From assembly GCF_030867095.1 (NCBI RefSeq), contig NC_081831.1, forward strand, positions 42,717,319-42,781,318: 64,000 nucleotides of DNA. The letters are read 5' to 3'. The DNA is from Alligator mississippiensis. Lineage: Eukaryota > Chordata > Crocodylia > Alligatoridae. Under the pieces are notes generated by a model, which was not told where the DNA came from, made no database searches, and worked only from the letters and a program-made list of their open reading frames with translations. Positions 1-11,634 of the stretch are shown one piece after another. Made by a program: the position numbers and the translations under genes. The first letter of the stretch is position 1, and every line of letters begins with the position of its first letter.

Positions 1-203
1 TGTGGCCTTTCAGTTTAAACTGCAAATTTTCTGAAATACAGGTATTTTCAACAGGAAGTTTCTCTAGTACACAACAGATGCTGTAGTCCGCAGGTTTGTC
101 ATTGCCCTGAAATAGAATAGTTTTCTGAAAGCATACTGTTAGGTTTACAATAATTTGGATTTTTAAGAAGTATTAGCTTTACAGCTGAATACAAGGCATG
201 ACC

Positions 204-736
204 TGTGGCCTAGTAATGCAGCTGACCACAAGGCAGAATGATAGCTAGGCCTTTGCTTGTGTCAAGTAATCATTTTAACTGCAACAAGCATTTTCTGAGT
301 TAAAAAGTGAATCTGTGTCTGTGTGCTAAAAAAAAATCAGCTACAGCTAGAAGTAAGATAAGACAGAGAAACCATTGTTTGAGCTTACTGGTTGTGTCCT
401 TGAGAAGTATCTTCTACTGTGTAAGGTTTTGCTAATGTAATGTTACTGTTACTTAACTTTTAGCTTTTAAAAAGTGCTAGTTCAGCTTAATAGAAATATG
501 CTGTTACAAAGATTTGTAGAGCACCGCCCCAAGTATTGCTTTTTGTTAACCATATAGTCTTGCTTTGTTGTAAGAAGTATAAAAGATCGCCTCACCCTTG
601 AGGGGGGGCCATTTTGCCTTTTGCTGGCTTTATGGTCTTTGCTCGAGCAAATAAACAGCTGTCTTTCTTTACCCGCGTTGTCTGTCAATCAAATTACAGC
701 TAGACAACGGACCTTAGGGAGGTTTCTCCCACCACA
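204..736 (+). mobile_element. Probable solo LTR of an endogenous retrovirus
   Basis: The segment starts TGTGG and ends CCACA, the inverted ends expected of an LTR. Inside, a TATA-like box (AGTATAAAAG near 576) is followed about 70 bp later by AATAAA (near 649), then a short tail to 736, which fits U3-R-U5 order on the plus strand. No gag, pol or env frame flanks it, so it would be a solo LTR. The flanking hexamers (ATGACC before, ATGCCA after) match at only four of six positions, so the target duplication is weak and the left boundary is tentative. Coding-like sequence resumes immediately at 737. Confidence 0.55.
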
Positions 737-2150
737 ATGCCACTCTCCACCCAGGGAGCAAATGAAATAGAAATGTTGTCATCTCAAATTATCGATTGTA
801 AGATGCCAGGAGCAGGTAAAAGAATGCCATCTGAGTTAGAATCATTCAAGTTTCAGATGCATCAAGAGTAAGTAATTTGATTACAAAGGAAAGCAGACCA
901 GATGCAGTTTTCAAAATTCAGAGAGACTCCATTCAAAATTGAGCATGTATGTTAGTCGTGCCATTTATAAAGTTCTTGAAATCATCCAGCAGAACATAGA
1001 AAAATCAGAGTGAAACAAACATAACAGATGAGATAATTGGGACCATATTGGACCAATGTAGTTAAGAGGTGGCTGAATTTACTTCAGAACTGAAGTTTGG
1101 AAATCTGCAGGTGGAAAAGCCTGGGGAGCATTTGCAAGTAATAAAGCTGGTTAGGGTGCTGTATGGTCTGCAGAAATGAAAATACCTTAAGGAAAAGCTT
1201 GCCCCCTAATTAATGTTCCTGGAATGGTGCTTTACTCTGAGGAGGAGTCAGAAATCAAAGAGGATATTCCATTTAATATACTCCGAACAGTCATTCAGTT
1301 CTCTGACTGGGATGCTTACACCAAAGCAGAGGGAACCCAAAAAAAGTCTCCTTACTACATTGCAGGCCCCAGGCTGAGGTGTTCTAGGATATCACAGGAA
1401 ACAAAAACTAAAGAAAAAGCCTGTATTTCCAAAAGGCCTCTGCCACCTGCTGGCAGGCCATTCTTAAGAAAGCCCTTCTCTGCACAGGACACAAAGCAGT
1501 CTTCCAAAGGGGAAGTGACATGGAGGTCAGCGTGTGAAGAGCAAGGCGAGCTCGTGCCAAGTGAGCCCTTATGTCTGGCCAATGGTCTGTCACCCAAGAC
1601 ATTAAGAGAAGACCTAGTAAATAGAGTTGTGTCTACAATTTTAAGCTCATTTTGTAGCACAGATCCCAAGCACAGAAGACTGGCAGAAAGTGAAGTGAGT
1701 GAAGTTGATGACCCACTTAAACAGCCCATAGAAAAAAGGTCTCAAAATGAAATGGGTGTTGTAGGAACTAAAGAGGAAGATTCAAATGAAAAGTTTGAAG
1801 AAATGGTTAATCAAATGGTCCATTCTGCTCTGAGTAATGTCTTGCAAGAATCAAGCTCTCAGCAAGACATTGCAATGATGTAACAAGCTCCAGAAGAGTT
1901 TTCCCAGAACAAGCAGCCAGCATAATACTGGATGAAATCTCCACTTGCAATCTAAATTTCACTATCCATGAGGATGTACCAACAGAAAGCCCCAGTGCTA
2001 CTGAGCTTCAAAGACTTGTTGACAGAGCATTTTCACAAGTCTCCAGTATAGCAAAACAGGAGACAGAAGGCTCTGCCGTGCTAAAAACAAGTGAACAAAC
2101 AAAAGAAGTGCCACCAGAAGTAGAAGATATACCAACTGAAAAAACCCCTT
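737..2150 (+). pseudogene. Decayed unidentified protein-coding gene, 5' segments
   Basis: Unrecognised. Three open stretches lie in order. One runs 737-867 and ends at a good donor (AGA|GTAAGT). A second, 1224-1883, encodes about 219 residues rich in Ser, Glu and Lys. A third, 1880-2152, continues the same composition in another frame after the stop at 1881. Two segments read as amphipathic helices: LVNRVVSTILSSF and EEMVNQMVHSAL. They vaguely recall the repeated helices of sperm fibrous-sheath or AKAP-type proteins, but that is only a resemblance. The frameshift, stops around 1050-1180 and the LTR starting at 2151 make an intact gene unlikely. A rapidly evolving live gene with unusual splicing is the alternative. 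Confidence 0.4.
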
Positions 2151-3092
2151 TGTAACGGGCTTTCTTGGGGCCGGTCTGTCATTAGGCTGCCCACCCGTTT
2201 CTGGGCCAGCTACCCGCCTCCTCACCTCCTATGCCTTGATGATACATAATTAAGGTGTTAATTAGGTGGGAGGCTGCCCATTCTTGCCCCGATGCCAGGG
2301 GGCACTACCTGAGGCTCCTTTCCTCCCTTACACCGCAGCCCAAGCCTCACAGAGGGCATCCACAGTTCTTAACGCCACCAGCTTCACGCTGGGCCCCAGA
2401 ATCCTCCAGTCCAGACCCCAGCCAGATCCTTCCAATCAGGCAGCCTGCTCTGCCCTCATTCTGGGCTGCCTAGCTCCCTGAGCAATTCTCCCTCTCAGGC
2501 GTGACTGCCCGCCCAGGACCTTTGGCCACACAGGCCCTGGCCTCACCTCCAAGGGCGGTCTGAACCCCAGGCCCTTAGCTCTGGGCGTCCCTCATGCTGG
2601 GCCCCTGGCTCTTTTGAGCCTTCCAGCCCTCACCCCAGCATTGATCAGTCCAGGGTGTTTCAAGTCAGGCTTCTGAGCCTCTAGCCCACTCTCTAACCTG
2701 GGTCTGCCTTCTTGGCCCTACTATGGGGTAACACACCCAGTTGTGGGAGCTGGGGTTATTAAGGCACCCCAACCCCCGCTTTTACCAGTGTCGTAGCTGG
2801 CCTGGCATTTCCTGGGGACTCCCACACCAGTGAGAGCCCCACCAGACCACCTACTCCCAGCAGGGTGAATTTTTAGGTCATGCCCAGGAGCCTCCAAACC
2901 ATCCCCTTAAACTCCTGCCCTTACCTCCAAGATGTTGCATACAGCCAGGCAGTGTTTCCGCCTGGCCTCCCAGCCGTCAACTGCTCTGTTTATATAGGTG
3001 GCCAGACTTCTAAAATGGCCACCATAGTCAAGCACCTGATGGCTGTTTGGCTCAGCCCTTAAAATGGCAGGCACCAACAGTGCCCTGCCACA
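2151..3092 (+). mobile_element. Solo LTR, family A copy 1, 5-bp target duplication
   Basis: It starts TGTAAC and ends GCCACA, with an exact CCCTT duplication at 2146-2150 and 3093-3097. A TATA-like TTTATATAGG lies at 2989-2998, close to the 3' end, which supports plus orientation. The body is C-rich and related to the LTRs at 15316-16890 (opposite strand) and 56881-57892. All share a block reading ATGCCTTG, then TTAATTA, then GGGAGGCTGCCC near the 5' end. The 942-bp length and 5-bp duplication fit a retroviral LTR. No internal coding region remains. It inserted into the coding-like sequence ending at 2150. Confidence 0.87.
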
Positions 3093-3097
3093 CCCTT

Positions 3098-3281
3098 ATA
3101 TCAGAAACAGACCAATACTAAAAATCCAGAAATTGTGACAGAACATTTAATAGTTATTTCCATAAAAACAGTCTCTCTTGAAACACCAAATGCAATGGAC
3201 TCTGGGAAGCCTGAATTAAGCCTAACAGGGCTAAGAAAAGTATCAGAATTAAGGGAGAGTTTTGTGGATGCTGATATTTCA
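3098..3281 (+). pseudogene. Decayed plus-strand gene, segment between LTR and CR1
   Basis: After the LTR duplication, one frame stays open from 3099 to 3281 (about 60 codons, Ser/Glu/Lys-rich like the sequence before the LTR). It ends only in the CR1 tail motif beginning at 3277. Its frame does not match the frame that reaches 2150 once the LTR is removed, so at least one more indel is implied. I take it as the continuation of the same relic; its identity is unknown. Confidence 0.33.
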
Positions 3282-3319
3282 TAGATTTCATAGACATTAG
3301 GGCTGGAAGGGACCTCGGA

Positions 3320-5930
3320 AGATCACCGAGTCCAGCCCCCTGCTCAAAGGGCAGGAAGTCAGCTGGGGTCATAGGATCCCAGCAAGATAAGCATCCAGTT
3401 TGCTCTTGAAGGTGTTCAATGTAGGCGCTTGAACAACCTCCGGTGGCAGGCTGTTACAGACCTTGGGGGCTCAGACAGTAAAGAAATTCTTCCTTATGTC
3501 CAGCCTGAAACGGTCTTGTAGTAGTTTATGACCATTCGACCTAGTTGTCATCCCTTGGGGCGCTCTGGTGAACAAATGTTCCCCCAGATACTGGTGGTCA
3601 CCCCTGATAAACTTATAGGTGGCCATCAGATCACCCCGAGCCTGCGCTTTTCCAGGCTAAAGAGCCCCAGGGCTCTCAGCCTGTCATCGTAGGGTCTGCT
3701 TCCCTGACCTCGGATCATGCGCGTGGCTCTTCTCTGGACTCTCTCAAGCTTCTCTACATCCTTTTTGAATTGTGGGGCCCAAAACTGGACGCAGTACTCC
3801 AGCTGCGGCCTCACTAGGCCGAGTACAGGGGGAGAATGACATCCTGGAATTTGCTTGAGAAGCATCTATGGATGCAAGCCAGCGTTTTGGTCGCTTTACT
3901 AGCCGCAGCATCGCATTGCAGGCTCATGTTCATCTTGTGGTCAGTGATGACCCCCAAGTCTCTTTCTCACATCATTAATGAAGATGTTGAACAATACGGG
4001 TCCAAGGACAGAGCCTTGGGGGACCCCACTGGTCACAGGACACCACGATGAGTGACTTCCATCAATTACTACCCTCTGGGTCCGACCCCAGAGCCAATTT
4101 TCCAGTCAGTGGATCGTGGAGGACCCAAGGTGACAATTGGCCAGTTTCTCCAAGAGGTGATCATGGGAAACCAGATCGAAAGCTTTTTTGAAGTCAAGAT
4201 ATATGACATCAATCTCTTCTCCCTTGTCCAGGTGATAGGTCACCTGGTTGTAGAAGGAAATGAGATTGGCCAAGCAAGACCTACCCGTAACAAACCCGTG
4301 CTGGCTATCCCTTAAGATGTTGGCGTCGGCCAGTCTATTAAGGATGGCCTCTTTAATAAACTTTTCTAAGATCTTCCCCAGGATAGAAGTCAGGCTGATG
4401 GGCCTATAGTTAGCCGGATCCACTTTCCTCCCTTTCTTGAAGATAGGCACCACACTGGCCTTGTTCCAGTCTTCGGGCACTACACCAGAGCGCCAAGAGT
4501 TTTCAAAGATCCGTGCTAGAGTCTGGGCTATGATGCTCGCCAGCTCCTTGAGTACCCTGGGGTGAAGATGGTCAGGGCCAGCCGACTTGAAGGTATCCAG
4601 CTTCTCAAGATTTTCCTTCACGAAGTCAGCATCAGTGGAGGGCAAGGGATCACCCTCACCCAGACTTCCCTGTCCCGTAGCGGGCATGGGCATCCCATGG
4701 GACTGAGGAAAGACTGACGCAAAGTACCTATTTAATAGGTTGGCTTTTTCCTGGGCGTCAGTTGTCAGTTGCCCCATCTGGTTGAGCAGGGGTCCAGCAT
4801 TGCCTCTGCTTTTCCTCTGGCTCCCCACATATCTGAAAAAGGACTTTTTATTGTCCTTGATGCTCAAAACTGATTGAAGTTCAGTTGCAGCCTTGGCTTT
4901 CCTGGTATGCTCCCTACAGGACCGGACCAGTGCAGAATAATCCTCCTTGGAGGTGACTCCCATCCTCTATCCTTTGTAGGCCTTTCTTTTTAGCCTCAGG
5001 AGGTCTGCTAGGTCCCTGGAGAGCCAGGGGGGCTGCTGTGCCCTCTTGCTGCCTTTCCTCCGAGATGGAATAGACTTAGTTTGTGCATTGAGGATCGCTC
5101 CCTTGAGGAGCAACCACTCTTCTTGAACTCCCCTCTCCCTGTGGTCATGGTCCCTTAGGGCCTCACTGACAAGCCTCCTGAGCTTGTCAAAGTCGGCTTT
5201 CCTGAAGTCAAGGACTTCCGTGTTGCTGACTGACTTGCCAGCTTTCGGCGGATGGTGAAGGTGATCAGCTCGTGGTCGCTGTCACCCAGCTTCCCATCAA
5301 TCACTAGGTCGCCGACTAGGTCATCCCCAGTAGCCAGTACCAGGTCGAGCAGCGCTTTGCCTCTCGTTGGCCCATAGACTTCTTGAGTCAGGTAGAGGTC
5401 ATCCACGCACGAGAGGAAGCTTTGCGACCGCTCAGATTTTGCTGAGCGATCCTCCCACGAGATGTCTGGGTAGTTGAAGTCACCCATGACAACCATGGTC
5501 CTGGAGCATGCTGCCTCAGCCAGTTCCCGGGCAAACTCCTGGTCAAGCTCAGGACTTTGGGTGGGAGGTCTGTAATAGACTCCCACCATTGTGTCCTCTG
5601 TGCCGTGTTCCCCACGGATTTTAACCCAGGGGGTCTCCAGCCGTCCACCCTGGTCACCAATATCGGCTTGCAGGGATGCGTTGCTTTCCTTAACATAGAG
5701 ATCTACACCCCCCCGCCCCTTTTCTCTACACGATCCCTCCTGTACAGGGTATAGCCATCTATCCCCGTGGTCCAGTCATGGGTGGAGTCCCACCAGGTCT
5801 CCGTTATCCCTATGACATCATAATTATTTGCACTGAGCAGGAGGATGAGTTCCTCCTGCTTATTCCCCAAGCTCCTGGCATTTGTGTACAGGCAGGCAAG
5901 TGTCCCCTGGGGGGCTCCTTCCTTGCCCAC
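3320..5930 (-). pseudogene. CR1 ORF2 (AP endonuclease-reverse transcriptase), broken
   Basis: Reads leftward from 5930. The endonuclease shows NARSLGNKQEEL, ITETWWD, GDFNYPDI and GDSDHELI (5930-5155). The reverse transcriptase shows FKKGRKVDPANYRPISL, SQHGFVTGRSC and YLDFKKAFD (4963-4106). A C-terminal part with [23 protein letters not shown] follows (3865-3626). The order and motifs are those of CR1/L2-clade ORF2 proteins, which nick DNA and copy the element RNA in place. At least three frame breaks separate these blocks, so no full enzyme is encoded. Confidence 0.9.
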
Positions 5931-6046
5931 AGATTTTACCAGGGCTGGGGCTGGGGTGAGCTCCCTTAAGTGCCGTGAACTGCTGGCTTTGCAAGGATTG
6001 CTCAGCGGGCCAGCAGTGGCAGTAGTCCCCCCGTCCCCCAGCAGGC

Positions 6047-6465
6047 TTAGTTTAAAGTCCAGTGGAGCAGGTCAGCCAGTCTGGCTGAGAAGAGCCTCCT
6101 CCCTAGGGGAGAGAGGTGGAGGCCATCTCTTCCCAGCAGTTCGCTGCCTCTCTCACCAAAGAGCAGGCTGTGGTCATGAAAGCCAAAGCCTTCCCGACGA
6201 CACCAGCGCCGCAGTCTTTGGTTGACCATGTGGATCCTCCTCTCCCTCCTCGGCCCATAGCCTGAGACTGGGAGGATCGACGAGAACACCACCTGTGCCC
6301 CCAGACCGTTTAGCCCCACTCCCCAATTCCTGTAGCGCCTCATGACCCGGCTGGGAGCGCTCTGAGCCATGTCATTGGTGCCCACATGAATTAGGAGCGT
6401 GGGATAGTGGCCTGTGGGTTTGAGGAGCTCTGGGATCCTCTCCGCAATGTCCCGGATATTGGTTA
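6047..6465 (-). pseudogene. CR1 ORF1 C-terminal SGNH/GDSL-like esterase domain
   Basis: This 5'-truncated open stretch carries the SGNH hydrolase signatures LLIHVGTNDMA (block III, GxND) and DGLHLSPLGRRLF (block V, DxxH), and stops just before ORF2. ORF1 proteins of CR1 and related LINEs are known to carry an esterase-type domain thought to bind membranes or lipids; the exact role is not settled. The N-terminal nucleophile block (GDS) is missing through truncation. Two other CR1 copies here, near 37068 and 61307, keep the same end. Confidence 0.82.
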
Positions 6466-7777
6466 CGAACAAAGGAAAAAGACACACAGATGGTCCTCTA
6501 TAACTGCTTCAGGATGGCTAGATGTAAGCCCAAGGAAATTAAGTGAACAGAAGGAGCCATTTTTCATATTCAGACTGGTTAAAATTTGTTCATTATAACC
6601 TCACTAGGTCCCTGATCCATGAAAGTATTTAAGTGCATGCCAGACATGCAGAAGTTAGCAGGAGTACTCATCTATTATATAAGCACTTTGCAGGAGTGGG
6701 TGCAGAACCCTACTTCAGCAAAGCAACTAAAAAGCATGTGCTCTTTCAGCATGTGCTCTTTTGGATTTAGATAAATGTTTAATTTGAAGCACCTGCTTCT
6801 AAGTCCTTTTCTAAATTGGATGCTGATGTCCATTTTCATACATAGTACTTGGAAGGTAATAGTTTCTGATTGCAATGTTCTTATGATATTCCATTCTGAT
6901 CTATTTTCACACAGAAAGTTTAAATGCAATAAAAAGGGGAATACAGACTAAGGAAAAAAATGTTGGTTACTGATCCTTTATATGTTCAGAAGTATCATCA
7001 ACATCCTGGTAGCAAACCAGGCCTTCTCATTAACAGAGGGGTAGCATTCCTAGCTGTGGCTACCACTGGGAACTTGGAATCAGGATTTCTACCTGGCATT
7101 CCTAAACTCATTAGTAACAAGGAATGAGGAACCAGAGTGGACATCCTTCTTTAGGCTGAGGGGTGCCGTGCTTCTCAGATCATCCTGCTGTCTCACATCA
7201 AATGGCTCACAGAGCTGCTCATCCTGGGCAAGGAACAGTAGGGTCTGGTGATAACCCTCTCTCTGGCCCCAAACATGGTATGAGGTTGGTAAACTTAGCA
7301 AATATTTCAGGTGACAGGCTGATCCCAGTAATTTCACTGGTGTTAAGAGTCCATAACAGCTTTCTTCCCTCTTATGATCATTGCAGGAGAGGTTTGTTTG
7401 TTTTTTTTAAATATAAAATAAACGAGATGTTTCTCCTACTAGCTTCTGATTCTTTTGATTATTCAAGTGAAATAAAACCAATGTACCTATACACAAATCT
7501 AAAACAGCCTAGATATGTTCTATTTTTCACTATTTGGTGATCAAACAAAAAAAGAAAAATGACTCTTCATTGCAGCTTTATTGAGAAGTGCTGTCCTCAA
7601 TTGCAGGTCCTGTGCAGAAATTCATTTCAGAACCTGAAAAACCCTGACATCAGTGGCATGGAACTTTTAAAAGATGTCCAAAACAAGCATGGAGTTTGGG
7701 TACGGCTGGTGATCTTTGATACAGAGCATTAGGAAAAAGATTACAATGATCTGCAGCAGGAAAAGGAGAATAAATAA
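6466..7777. other. No recognisable gene; AT-rich unique sequence
   Basis: Between the CR1 and the next coding-like stretch I see only short frames with many stops on both strands. A short open run directly after the CR1 (6466-6597) may be a remnant of the relic gene, but nothing supports it beyond position. An acceptor-like tract ends near 7606, and the reading after it stops within about 16 codons. Confidence 0.4.
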
Positions 7778-8068
7778 TATATTATAAAAGTAGATTCCTC
7801 CTTGCTTTCGGAGATCCATCCAGTCAACACAGGTGGAGAAGATGCTGATGCTTGTTCAGTAACTGCAACTTCATTACCAGAAGCCAGGGCAAGCACTGGT
7901 AGTAGGCAGGAAATAATTCTGTCTTCAAACAAACTTTGCCAAGATTTAGGTAACTCTGCTCCTGAAGTTATAATCAAGGATGATCAGGAGAATCTGGCAC
8001 TTTTTTCAGACAATGCGCAGAATATTTTAATTGCTTCTCAGCTGACTAAGCAAGAGGATCCATACAAG
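7778..8068 (+). pseudogene. Coding-like exon of the decayed plus-strand gene
   Basis: The frame opens after a TAA at 7775 and stays open through 8068, followed by a consensus donor (TACAAG|GTATGT). About 95 residues, acidic and Ser/Thr-rich, with Asp/Glu clusters such as GGEDADA and KDDQENLALF. Composition matches the 1.2-2.1 kb segments on the same strand. No acceptor in a suitable place opens this frame, and sequence just upstream has several stops, so the 5' end of the exon looks damaged. No family recognised. Confidence 0.35.
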
Positions 8069-8134
8069 GTATGTGGCACATGCAAGACAGTCAACTACAT
8101 CCTGTTCTCATAGAAGTCAAAGATAAAACATCTA

Positions 8135-8716
8135 CAGGCAGTCCTCGGACGTAGGACACAATTGGTTCCTGAAACAACGTTTTGACTTAAGATACAGTTA
8201 ACTCGGAACCAATTTTCCCATAAGAAACAAACAATGTTATAAATAGGGGATTGGTTCCTAACCAAGGCCCAATGCCCTATTTGCACCAAAAATAACCAAG
8301 AACTTTTTTCTCAATCAATTATAGATGTGTAATATAGCTACATTAATGTAGTTATACTGTAAATAGCAGGCATATTGATTTGGAAGGACTTCTTTGAGGT
8401 GACTTTGCTGGACTTTTTGAAGGGCTCTTGGTTGGACTTTCTGAAGGGTTTGTGGCTGGAGTCTTCTCAGGAGTCTTGGCTGCAGGTTGTTTTGGAGTCT
8501 TGTCTGCTTTCTTTAAGAAAGTGTCCAAGGAAGTTTGGATAGATGTTCTCCAGGGAGATGGGCAATGCAACAAACTTGTTGACTGGTGTGGCATTGCATC
8601 AGATCAAGCACTGCAAGTCAAAACTGACATCAGAAAGTTGAAACAGGGTGTCAATTTATAAACGTTGTAAGTACAAAACGTTGTAACTCGAAATGTTGTA
8701 AGTCGAGGACTGCCTG
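8135..8716. mobile_element. Tigger/pogo-like (Tc1-mariner superfamily) DNA transposon remnant
   Basis: The ends are inverted repeats of CAGGCAGTCCTCGGAC (right end reads GTCGAGGACTGCCTG), flanked by TA on both sides, the target duplication of Tc1/mariner elements. Subterminal repeats of the GTTGTAAGT type follow inside. At 582 bp it lacks a complete transposase. On the minus strand, 8594-8352 encodes a Lys/Pro/Ser-rich tail preceded by TSIQTSLDTFLKK, resembling a PCNA-binding box. That suggests it was deleted from a larger coding element; this reading is tentative. The family name rests on the ends and TA site only. Confidence 0.65.
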
Positions 8717-9740
8717 TATTGACATCTCTTGAGTGCAGGATCAGGTTCAAGTGATGTGTGGCTCACTTTCATACTCTTGTGATTTTCCACAAGGTTGCAT
8801 AAAGCTGAGAGATGTTGCAGATGTCAGAAACAGAATCAGAGGAAGGACTACCTAGAGCAGCAGTGCCCAGGCGTCTGGCCCCCTGGGCCAGACAGATGGC
8901 ATGGGGTTGCTCCGCAGATTGGATCCCCTGGAGTTGGTGCACAGGGTTGATCTACAGAAATGATCCAGCATGGCAGCCCAACCCTGAATGCTGGCCTGTG
9001 TAACATCCAAAGCCAAATCAACTGGCCCAGGGCACTACCCACAGTTCTGGAAATGTGGCATTAGGGGAGCAGCAATTAATGCACCCCCTGCTTTCCTGCT
9101 GCTAAAGTTCCAGATGTACGGGGAGCCCTGCAGGCCAGATGAAACTGCTTCATTGCTCAAATCTGACCCATGAGCCAAAGGCCAAGCACCATTGACCTAG
9201 AGAATTGATGGCCAATACTGAAAACAGAGCTGAATGCTGGAGATGTGTAGCATTCTTGACAGTGGAAGTACAGGGGGCTGGTGTGTTGTATTCTGCCTGT
9301 CCTCTTGTTGTGCAGGGACTCACTCTCCCTCCCTTCTTTTACACCATTTTTCCTATCTTGATTATTTGTTCCCTTACTTAATTTTTAATGCAGGAATTAC
9401 TTAGGTTATTTTGTAGCTTGTGGTGAGAATCAAAAAATTCACAACCCTCCATTGCTATATTGCTTTAATCTGAAAATCTAATGAGAATTTTAAACTACTG
9501 AAAACATTAGCCTGGGTCAATGTTGTGCACACTGATAAAGGCAGAGAACTGCCGTCATCACTTGCCCATAAAACTTGCCCACACAGGTTGCTACCCTTGC
9601 CTTTACTGCATGGGGCAGTAGAATTCAGGTGAAGTAAGCATCAATTTGCAAAAGAGGCTCCAGAGAGGTAAAGAGGTAGGGTGAAGATGAACAGGTCTAG
9701 AGTTGGACTCTGGACTGAAGTGAATGTAATTGCTTTACAG

Positions 9741-9846
9741 AGCCTGGAAGAGGCAGAACTCACTCTGCTGTTCCTGAGCCAGTATCAGACCTGTCCTTGC
9801 CCCCAGATCTGCCATCTGCTCAGAGCAAGGACAGTGACAGTTTAAG
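9741..9846 (+). pseudogene. Possible exon of the decayed plus-strand gene
   Basis: Bounded by an acceptor (TTGCTTTACAG) and a donor (TTTAAG|GTAACT), 106 bp. One frame is open throughout and Pro/Ser/Asp-rich. The frame expected from the phase-0 donor at 8068 is open except for a TAA three bases before the end. Both readings are possible, and neither is recognised. It is listed because splice sites, composition and strand agree with its neighbours. Confidence 0.25.
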
Positions 9847-11634
9847 GTAACTATTTCAATTGTGACAATACGCTGAGTGTCATGCAAAAGACAAGGTCCA
9901 GACAGGCCAAGCCCTGAACAACCAACAGCTCTGAGGACTGAAAATTTGATCTACAGTTTAAATTGTGTTACTTTCTTATTATTTATAATGATATTATTTC
10001 CTTATAAGCCTTATTGAAAACATTGGAAAAGCAATGCCTGGCAGAAAGACACAGGACAGAGCTGATGGGCTGATATTTTGCTTTCTAGACAGTTTGAGAT
10101 CTTTACTTGTGGTTGATTTCAGTAATGATTTAAACAGCGAAAGCTTCAAATTTAAATCTGATTACACATAAAAACATTATTCAATTTGCAAAGTCAAGGA
10201 TTTAAGAGTTAGGTAATGCTAGAGTTCGGGTTGTATGGGCTTGTCCCCACCTCTCTGTTTGAAGTATGGTTTGAATTTTGTCCCCGACCTGTCCTACATT
10301 CATACACAAAAGCCTCAAGCTAAGTAGCAATTAAACACAAGCTAGCTGGCCTGCCAATCAGGGTCAAAGCTCAAGTTAAAAATGCAGCAGGGAAGTAGCA
10401 ATTTGAAGGTTTGTCTGGAATGTAGTGTAGCACTGGTACATACAAGCTAGCCTTAAACATGCCAGTTGGGGTTCTACTAATGGCAGATGTCTGGAGATTG
10501 GCACTAGCTTGGATGCATCTGCACAAGCTGCAGTAACTGCAGTGTGGACATACCCTGAGCTATGATAGCTCTTCCACATATGATCCAATTGCTCTGCTCA
10601 CCAAAGCTGGATGGGTAGCAGCTGGAGCATGATTGTAGTCATTCCATTTGATCTAGCCCTACTGGAGTAATTCAAAATGTAGGCAACTGCTACAGTCAAG
10701 ACAAACCCTTTATTTACACACATCTGGACAAAATGAGCTAGAAGTTTGGTGTAACAAATAGGAATTCAGAATGGAAATTAGCTGAGATTCAGCAGATGCT
10801 CTCTCTGTGTTACTGTCTGACAGGAATTTAGCTCAGGATACAGAAGGCACATCTGGCACATGGGAGGTAAATGTGTTTAAAATAGTGTTACATGTGCCTG
10901 CATCTGTCAGCAATGGATAGAGAGCTGTGAAGCTGAGGTAGCATTTACAGGAAAGGTGGAGAGTACAGCAGGGGTATGCAGGAAGGAAGCACAGTGGGAG
11001 GAGCTAGAAAAAACAAAGAGATAGCGCAGTGAAGTTAGTGAGCTGCTCAGAGAAACAGGGATGTGGTGGTCAGGGCTTGGAACAAGCAAGACCTGAGGTT
11101 CCCATGCAAAATATGGCTCCATGTGTTAGTTCAAACTCTGGTTATAGCAGGATAGAATTCCCACTTAAGGACTCCAGCTTTAAACTGTCCTTATGGCATC
11201 ACCAGGGTCTCTAACTGGCGTTAAACCCCCATGTTTATCATCCTGCATTTTCAACTCAGCCCCCAGAAACATGTACAACAGCAGACTGGTCCTTTCCTTG
11301 TCAGATAAAACGTCTGCAACATTGAATAATGCCATATTTTCCTCTCTCCTAAGATGAGGTAGCAAAGAAACTTACTTCTTAAGCATCATTTTCTTGTGGG
11401 TCTGAGAGCCGACGGTGCCCTGCCGGTCACTGACCAAGTAGCAATGCTAGGATCTGCAATGGGACCCTTGTATGCTTAACTCAGGAGTTCAGAACACAAG
11501 AAGCAGGCCTTTCAGCCGGTGGCATAGCATGGGTCTCTGGCACCCAGGGGCCAAGGCTTCCATTTGCACCCTTCCTAGGGTGGCCATCATAGAGGACAGT
11601 CTGGTTGTCTTCTGTTGATACAAAACCGGACACC

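Larger units (their letters stand above)
3277..6465 (-). mobile_element. CR1 LINE, 5'-truncated copy with ORF1 end and ORF2
   Basis: The 3' end lies at the left (TTTCATAGATTTCATAG on the plus strand, the short CR1 tail repeat). From there upstream come reverse transcriptase, AP endonuclease and the end of ORF1. The copy stops within ORF1 near 6465, where similarity to the other CR1s in the window ends. No target duplication is evident, which is normal for CR1. Frameshifts and stops divide both frames, so it is dead. It interrupts the plus-strand relic gene: open coding-like sequence precedes it at 3098-3281. Confidence 0.92.

Noticed and set aside
482..688. A 68-codon minus-strand frame
   Set aside because: It overlaps the TATA-like box and AATAAA of the LTR and shows no protein features.
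1224..1883. A 219-codon open frame as a complete gene
   Set aside because: The same composition continues in another frame straight after the stop, the upstream frame is broken and an LTR follows. It reads as part of a decayed gene.
8352..8594. A histone H1-like Lys/Ser/Pro tail protein
   Set aside because: It lies wholly inside a transposon with inverted ends and lacks a globular domain.
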